Origin: Verrucomicrobiales bacterium
GTDB lineage: Bacteria > Verrucomicrobiota > Verrucomicrobiia > Verrucomicrobiales > DEV007
Direction: 5' to 3'
NCBI GenBank assembly: GCA_007123695.1
Contig: SLGN01000585.1
Coordinates: 1-10,279 of the forward strand
DNA: 10,279 nt
Shown: piece by piece, positions 5,961-10,279 of the stretch
Position numbering within the stretch: the stretch's first letter is position 1
Layout: every line of letters starts with the position of its first letter
Made by a program: the position numbers and the translations under genes
The notes under the pieces: model-generated
What the model was told of the DNA's origin: nothing
Databases searched by the model: none
The model's input: only the letters and a program-made list of their open reading frames with translations

Positions 5961-7061
5961 ATGGTTTCCCTTTCCATCCGCGGACTCGTCAAGCGTTTCG
6001 GCGACCTCGTCGCCCTCGACCATCTCGATCTCGAGATCGAGGCGGGAGAGCTTTTCTTCCTGCTCGGACCCTCGGGCTGCGGCAAGACGACGCTGCTGCG
6101 CTCCATCGCGGGCTTCCACCTGCCCGATGCCGGCAGCATCCGTTTCGGCGACGACGACGTGACCCGCCTGCCGCCGCACCGGCGCGGGACCGGGATGATG
6201 TTCCAGAGCTACGCCCTGTGGCCGCATCTGAACGTCTTCCGCAACGTCGCCTTCGGCCTGGAGGAGCGGCGCGTGCCCAAGGCCGAAATCCGGAGCCGGG
6301 TGGAGGAGGCCCTGCGGCTCGTGCGCATGGAGGGGCTGGGGCAGCGCAAGATCAACCAGCTCTCGGGCGGGCAGCAGCAGCGCGTCGCCCTGGCGCGGGC
6401 GCTGGTGGTGCGCCCCCGCTGCCTGCTGCTCGACGAACCGCTCTCGAACCTCGACGCGAAGCTGCGCATCGAGATGCGGGGCGAGATCCGGCGGATCTGC
6501 AAGGAGTTCGGCCTGACCGCCGTCTACGTGACGCACGACCAGAAGGAGGCGCTCTCGATGGCGGACCGCATGGCCGTGCTCGAAGGCGGCAGCATCGCCC
6601 AGGTCGGCTCGCCCGAGGAGCTCTACCGCCGCCCCGTGTCGGCCTTCGTGGCCGGCTTCGTGGGCGAGACGAATCTCGTCCCGGGCGAGTTCGTGGAAAC
6701 ATCCGGGGACGGCCCCCGGGTGCGCACCGCCTTCGGCGAACTCCGCTGCGGCGTCGTATCGGGCGATTGGTCTCCGGCGCCGGGCGAGCGGGTGCTGCTC
6801 TCGGTCCGGCCCGAATGCCTGTCCCTCTCGGAAACCCCGCCCGCGCAGAACGGCATCGCCGGGAGGCTGGAGGAATCGGTCTACCTCGGGGAAATCGCGC
6901 ACTACGCCCTGCGGCCGGAGGGGGCGGAGACTCCGCTACACATCGCCGAACTCAATCCGCGGCGGGTCCTGCGCGACACCGGGACCGCCTTCCACGCCAC
7001 CGCCAAGCCCGAGGACGTCGTCGTGCTGCCCGCCGCAGGCCACAGCCCGGCGCCGGAGTGA
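5961..7061 (+). CDS. ABC transporter ATP-binding protein, Fe3+/spermidine/putrescine (FbpC/PotA) type
   Basis: A 366-residue ABC ATPase with a C-terminal TOBE domain, the layout of CUT1/PotA/FbpC import ATPases (about 350-370 residues). Seen: Walker A GPSGCGKTT (36-44), Q-loop MMFQSYALWPHLNV with Q82, ABC signature LSGGQQQR (134-141), Walker B CLLLDEPLSNLDAKLR (154-169), and H-loop H192 in VYVTHDQKEAL. The Ile/Val-Gly-Ser-Pro-Glu-Glu-Leu-Tyr segment and the NLVPG start of the regulatory region follow. Residues 245-366 fit a TOBE domain that helps sense substrate or regulate the pump. The open frame runs further upstream, but only from ATG 5961 does it look like the family, so that start is chosen. 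No Shine-Dalgarno is visible. A solute-binding gene follows after 79 bp, with an intrinsic terminator between them. The substrate is likely iron(III) or a small cation, judged by family and partner, but is not proven. No permease is encoded nearby. Confidence 0.92.
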   Translation: MVSLSIRGLVKRFGDLVALDHLDLEIEAGELFFLLGPSGCGKTTLLRSIAGFHLPDAGSIRFGDDDVTRLPPHRRGTGMMFQSYALWPHLNVFRNVAFGLEERRVPKAEIRSRVEEALRLVRMEGLGQRKINQLSGGQQQRVALARALVVRPRCLLLDEPLSNLDAKLRIEMRGEIRRICKEFGLTAVYVTHDQKEALSMADRMAVLEGGSIAQVGSPEELYRRPVSAFVAGFVGETNLVPGEFVETSGDGPRVRTAFGELRCGVVSGDWSPAPGERVLLSVRPECLSLSETPPAQNGIAGRLEESVYLGEIAHYALRPEGAETPLHIAELNPRRVLRDTGTAFHATAKPEDVVVLPAAGHSPAPE

Positions 7062-7074
7062 GCGGCGCTTTTTT
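7050..7074 (+). terminator. Intrinsic (rho-independent) terminator overlapping the ABC ATPase stop codon
   Basis: GCGCCG (7050-7055) and CGGCGC (7063-7068) form a perfect 6-bp all-GC stem with a 7-nt loop, followed directly by six T residues (7069-7074). The stem begins within the last codons of the ATPase gene, and its TGA stop (7059-7061) lies in the loop. In this GC-rich window a T6 run right after a GC stem is striking. It would end, or attenuate, transcription before the solute-binding gene 66 bp downstream. Confidence 0.7.
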
Positions 7075-7140
7075 CTTCCGACGCCGAGTTTCTCCGCAGG
7101 CTCCCCGCAACGCCCACGATCCGCTCCAGACCCGGTCCCG

Positions 7141-8811
7141 ATGCTCCGCCGCCTCGTTCTCGTCGCCTTGCTCCTCGCCGTGGTCCTCGTGGCGCCCTTC
7201 GCCCTGCGACCGAGGGAGGAACGCGTCTCGGAACGGGCCGAGCGGCTCGTCGTCATCACTCCGCACAACGAGTCGATCCAGGCCGAATTCGGGCGGGCCT
7301 TCCGCGTCCACATGCGCGAGGCCCACGGCCGCGAGGTGGTGATCGACTGGCGGCAGCCGGGCGGCACCTCGGAGATCGCCCGCTTCCTGCGGTCCGAGTT
7401 CGCGACGCGTTTCGAGAGCCTGTGGCGCGAGCGCACCGGCCTCGCCTTCGACCTCGGCATCCGCGACGCCTTCGCCGACGCGAAGCTCGACCCTCCCGCT
7501 GCAACGACCCAACAGGGTTGGGCGCCCGACCCAACCCTGTTGAGTCGGGCCGACCCCGAGGAGAAGGCCCGCGCCGCGCGGCGCCTCTTTCTCGAATCGT
7601 CCATCGGCGTGGGCATCGACTTGTTCTTCGGCGGCGGCGCCTACGACTTCGAACGGCAGGCGGCGGCTGGGGTGCTGGTGGCGCGGGATGCCGACGGCAG
7701 CCACGGTCCCGGCGCCCTCGCCGAGGAGCGTCCCGATTGGTTCGCCGACGACGTCATGCCCGAGAGCTTCAGCGGCGAGCCCTTCCGCGATCCGGAGTTC
7801 CGCTGGGTCGGCACCGTGCTCTCGGCCTTCGGGATCTGCTACAACCGCGACGTGCTGGCCCGGCTCGGGATCGACGAGCCGCCCTCGGCGTGGATCGATC
7901 TCCAGGATCCGCGCTACCTCGGGCAGATCGCCCTCGCCGATCCGACGAAGTCGGGCTCGGCGACGAAGGCCTTCGAAATGCTGGTGCAGGAGCGCATCCA
8001 GAGCCTCGCCCGCGAGCGGGGGCTCGAGGGCGACGAGGCGGTTGCGGCGGGCTGGGACGAGGCCATGCGCCTGATCCTGCGCATCGGCGCGAACAGCCGC
8101 TACTTCACCGATGCCGCCGCGAAAGTGCCGCGCGACGTGGCCATGGGCGACGCCGCCGCCGGCATGTGCATCGACTTCTACGGCCGGACCTACATGGAAA
8201 TGCTCGCCCCGGCCGACGGATCCGAGGCGCGGGTCGGCTTCGCGATGCCGCGCGGCGGCACCTCCATCGGCGCCGATCCCGTGGGCATGGTCCGCGGGGC
8301 CCCCTCCCCCGAGCTGGCGCACCGCTTCGTCGAGTTCGTGCTCTCGCCCGAGGGCCAGCGGCTCTGGAACTACCGCGTCGGCGCGCCCGGCGGACCGGTC
8401 CGCCACGCCCTGCGCCGCCCCCCGATCCGGCGCGATTTCTACACCTCCGCCAACGCCCGTCACATGACCGATCCCGGGCTCGATCCCTACCGCGACGGCG
8501 CCGCCTTCGTCTACCATCCCGAATGGACCGGCTCACTCTTTTCGGCCCTGCGCTTCGCCATCCGCGCCGCCTGCATGGATCCGCACGACGAGCAGCGCGC
8601 CGCCTGGACGGCCCTCGTCGCGGCGGGACTGCCCGCCGAAGGGCTCGCCCGGTTCGAGGACGTCGCCCCCATTTCCTACCGGACCGTAGTCGAGGAGATC
8701 GCCCCGGCCCTGCGCGGCGCCGACAAAATCGCCCAGGTGCGGCTCGCCCGCGAGCTTTCCGAAACATTCCGGGAACGCTACCTCGGAATCGCGCGGGACT
8801 ACGGGCGGTAG
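7141..8811 (+). CDS. ABC transporter periplasmic solute-binding protein (family 1/SBP_bac_6-like, iron type)
   Basis: A 556-residue exported binding protein, longer than the usual 330-400 of FbpA-like proteins. Residues 3-23 are a hydrophobic signal peptide or anchor with no lipobox cysteine. The mature fold opens with LVVITPHNESIQAEFGRAF (36-54). Later segments fit a family 1 binding protein: IDLFFGGGAYDFERQAAAG (159-177), FGICYNRDVLARLGI, LADPTKSGSATKAFEML, GTSIGADPVGMVRGAP and a typical FVEFVLSPEGQRLWNYR. An extra segment of about 70 residues (roughly 88-157) separates the first lobe strand from the IDLFFGGG motif. The palindromic repeat at 7505-7547 falls inside this segment without breaking the frame. 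The gene follows the ABC ATPase, so it is probably the receptor of the same importer. ATG 7141 has no Shine-Dalgarno. The substrate is inferred, not shown. It ends 15 bp from the convergent sulfatase gene. Confidence 0.85.
   Translation: MLRRLVLVALLLAVVLVAPFALRPREERVSERAERLVVITPHNESIQAEFGRAFRVHMREAHGREVVIDWRQPGGTSEIARFLRSEFATRFESLWRERTGLAFDLGIRDAFADAKLDPPAATTQQGWAPDPTLLSRADPEEKARAARRLFLESSIGVGIDLFFGGGAYDFERQAAAGVLVARDADGSHGPGALAEERPDWFADDVMPESFSGEPFRDPEFRWVGTVLSAFGICYNRDVLARLGIDEPPSAWIDLQDPRYLGQIALADPTKSGSATKAFEMLVQERIQSLARERGLEGDEAVAAGWDEAMRLILRIGANSRYFTDAAAKVPRDVAMGDAAAGMCIDFYGRTYMEMLAPADGSEARVGFAMPRGGTSIGADPVGMVRGAPSPELAHRFVEFVLSPEGQRLWNYRVGAPGGPVRHALRRPPIRRDFYTSANARHMTDPGLDPYRDGAAFVYHPEWTGSLFSALRFAIRAACMDPHDEQRAAWTALVAAGLPAEGLARFEDVAPISYRTVVEEIAPALRGADKIAQVRLARELSETFRERYLGIARDYGR
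7505..7547. repeat. In-frame palindromic repeat inside the solute-binding protein gene
   Basis: CAACAGGGTTGGG (7510-7522) and its exact reverse complement CCCAACCCTGTTG (7530-7542) flank a 7-nt loop. After one mismatch the arms continue with CGAC (7505-7508) and GTCG (7544-7547). The perfect core is 33 bp, exactly 11 codons in phase: + strand QQGWAPDPTLL (residues 124-134), - strand in the mirror frame QQGWVGRPTLL. It lies in a variable linker region between conserved segments of the protein. The look is that of a mobile palindromic element tolerated within a coding gene, comparable in principle to Rickettsia palindromic elements, though not the same sequence. I found no second copy in this window. 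Confidence 0.75.
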
Positions 8812-8826
8812 CGACCGGGGCGGCGC

Positions 8827-10275
8827 TCAGTCCCCTTTCTCCCAAGCGGGCCGGGCCCCGGCGGCGAGTTCGAGGTCGAGCGTCTCCATGCGGGAGCGGA
8901 GCCGCGCGACAATTTCGGGATGCTCTGCGGCGAGGTTGCTCCGCTCGCCGAGGTCGGCCTCGAGATCGAAGAGCAGCAGGGTCGGTTCGGCATCGGCGGG
9001 CGCGCTTTCCGCCTGCGCCTTGCCGGTGCCCTTGCCTTTCCCCTTCCCTCGCGCGGGCTGCGGGCGTTTTGCGAGGAACTTCCATCGCCCCTGCCGCAGC
9101 CCCTCGATGAGTCCGTGCGAGGTGTAGTAGAGGAATTCCTCGCGGGGGGAAGCCTGCGCGGCGCCGGTCCAAAGTCCGGAGACGTCGAGGCCGTCGATCT
9201 CGCGGTCTCCCGGCAGCGGATGTCCGGCGAGGGCGGCGATGGTGGGGAGCAGGTCGATGCTGGCGCTCAGCTCGTCGCTGACCGTTCCCGCCGGAATGCC
9301 GGGCCCGCGGACGAGGAAAGGCACCCGCATGCCGCCCTCGAAGGTGCTGCCCTTGCCGTCGCGCAGCGGACCGGCCGAACCGCCGTGGTGCTTGAAGGGC
9401 AGCCACGGGCCGTTGTCGGAGGTGAAGACGACGTAGGTCGTCTCGGCCAGCCCCATCGAATCGATCGCGTCGAGGAGCCGGCCGACTTCGTGGTCGATGT
9501 GCTCGACGGTGTTGATGTAGGCGTTCAGCGGATCGGGGTCGCGGACCTCGTCGGGGACGTAGAGGGGAATGTGCGGCATCGAGTAGGGCAGGTAGACGAA
9601 GAAGGGCCGGTCGCCGCGCTCCCCGATGAAGTCGATCGCCTTCTGCGTGCAGCGCCTCGTGATGGTGCGCTGGTCGACGGGCAGCTCGACGATCTCCTCG
9701 TCTTCGAAGAGCGGGGTGTTCCATTTGGTGAGGGCCGATTCGGGATCGAGCCAGAGCTTGTCCATCCCCTCAGGCCCGCCGGGCGGCTTGCCATGGTTGT
9801 CGGGATGGTTCATGTCGTTGGAGTAGGGAATGCCGTAGTAGGTGTCGAAGCCCTGCGCGGTCGGAAGGACTTCGGGGTGGTGCCCGAGATGCCATTTTCC
9901 GAAGCAGGCGGTGGCGTAGCCGAGGCCGCCGAGGTGGTCGGCGATGGTGCGCTCGTCGGGATGGAGCCCGCGCTTCGAATAGGGAAAGAGCACATGCACG
10001 TGCAGATCGACCCGGCGCGGGTAGCAGCCGGTCAGCAGCGCCGCCCGCGAGGGCGTGCAGACCGGCGAGGCGACGAGGAAGCTGGTGAACTTGCGTCCCT
10101 CGGTCGCGAGCCGGTCGATGTTGGGCGTGCGGATGGTCTCCGACCCGAAGCAGCCGAGATCTCCGTAGCCAAGGTCGTCGGTGAAGACGACGACGAAGTT
10201 CGGCGGCGCCTCCGCACCGGCGGAGGAAGCGAGCGAGAGAAGGGCGAAGGCGAGAGCAAGCGATCGGAGAGCCAT
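8827..10275 (-). CDS. Secreted Cys-type sulfatase (arylsulfatase family S1)
   Basis: A 482-residue sulfatase that would hydrolyse sulfate esters, probably of sulfated glycans, outside the cytoplasm. It opens with a signal peptide, MALRSLALAFALLSLASSAGA, with likely cleavage near residues 20-23. Catalytic features follow in order: metal-binding D33-D34 in VVFTDDLGYGD; the formylglycine motif C73-T-P-S-R77 with AALLTG; GKWHLG (126-131); SMPH with H235; and D287-N288 in TSDNGPW, with K308 in RDGKGSTFEGG. Activity needs conversion of C73 to formylglycine by a maturase not in this window. A low-complexity Gly-Lys stretch, GKGKGKGTGK (410-419), with an Ala/Pro-rich continuation, interrupts the C-terminal subdomain between KFLAKR and LLLFDLE. 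It looks like a family-atypical linker. ATG 10275 is 5 bp from the window edge, so its upstream signals are unseen. The natural sulfated substrate cannot be read from sequence. Confidence 0.93.
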   Translation of the reverse strand: MALRSLALAFALLSLASSAGAEAPPNFVVVFTDDLGYGDLGCFGSETIRTPNIDRLATEGRKFTSFLVASPVCTPSRAALLTGCYPRRVDLHVHVLFPYSKRGLHPDERTIADHLGGLGYATACFGKWHLGHHPEVLPTAQGFDTYYGIPYSNDMNHPDNHGKPPGGPEGMDKLWLDPESALTKWNTPLFEDEEIVELPVDQRTITRRCTQKAIDFIGERGDRPFFVYLPYSMPHIPLYVPDEVRDPDPLNAYINTVEHIDHEVGRLLDAIDSMGLAETTYVVFTSDNGPWLPFKHHGGSAGPLRDGKGSTFEGGMRVPFLVRGPGIPAGTVSDELSASIDLLPTIAALAGHPLPGDREIDGLDVSGLWTGAAQASPREEFLYYTSHGLIEGLRQGRWKFLAKRPQPARGKGKGKGTGKAQAESAPADAEPTLLLFDLEADLGERSNLAAEHPEIVARLRSRMETLDLELAAGARPAWEKGD

Positions 10276-10279
10276 GGGA

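Noticed and set aside
5415..6902. Long - strand open frame of 495 codons antisense to the ABC ATPase
   Set aside because: Over 5961-6902 it is the shadow of the well-supported ABC ATPase in GC-rich DNA. Only the part beyond 5885-5606 carries recognisable protein sequence, and that continues in a different frame, so it is reported as a pseudogene.
8812..8840. Shared terminator between the convergent binding-protein and sulfatase genes (GGGG/CCCC)
   Set aside because: A 4-bp stem with only three T residues on the + strand is too weak.
1..10279. CRISPR array, phage genes or a defence system
   Set aside because: No regularly spaced repeats, integrase, nuclease, toxin-antitoxin or phage structural genes are seen.

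Overview
GC-rich bacterial window (visibly AT-poor throughout, except one small patch near 5290-5325) with seven intact or edge-cut protein genes, one gene remnant and several repeat structures. The mix of a secretin, a RimK-type ligase with its protease partner, a single-heme Tll0287/DUF3365 protein, an iron-type ABC ATPase plus solute-binding protein and a Cys-type sulfatase, with almost no Shine-Dalgarno sequences, would suit a Gram-negative of the Verrucomicrobiota/Planctomycetota type. That placement is an inference from gene content only.

Left block, all + strand, 1-4409: the C-terminal part of a secretin (outer-membrane pore), a RimB-like retropepsin-fold protease with a TTG start, rimK (glutamate ligase for ribosomal protein S6), and an ABC1/UbiB atypical kinase with two C-terminal membrane helices. 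Gaps are 83, 64 and 47 bp, so rimB-rimK-ubiB-like may be one transcription unit. RimB and RimK are a known functional pair: the ligase adds glutamates and the protease partner modulates this.

Middle block, 4410-5960: a convergent 201-bp gap (4410-4610) in which I see no gene, then a secreted DUF3365 c-type heme protein on the - strand with a curious ATG-ACC/ACG repeat at its start. The next 687 bp (5274-5960) carry no intact gene. They hold an AT-rich hairpin, a 150-bp MITE-like element with perfect 10-bp terminal inverted repeats, and a frameshifted, doubly truncated remnant that I recognise as the C-terminal part of a predicted nucleotidyltransferase (DNA polymerase beta superfamily, RlaP-like).

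Right block: an Fe3+/spermidine-type ABC ATPase (5961-7061, ending in an intrinsic terminator that overlaps its stop codon) and a periplasmic solute-binding protein (7141-8811). No permease gene is present. The solute-binding gene carries a 13-bp perfect palindrome in frame, phased so that both strands encode nearly the same peptide. Converging on it with a 15-bp gap is a secreted Cys-type sulfatase on the - strand whose start codon lies 5 bp from the right edge.

The most unusual items are the in-frame palindromic insertion in the solute-binding protein, the MITE-like element, and the gene remnant beside it.
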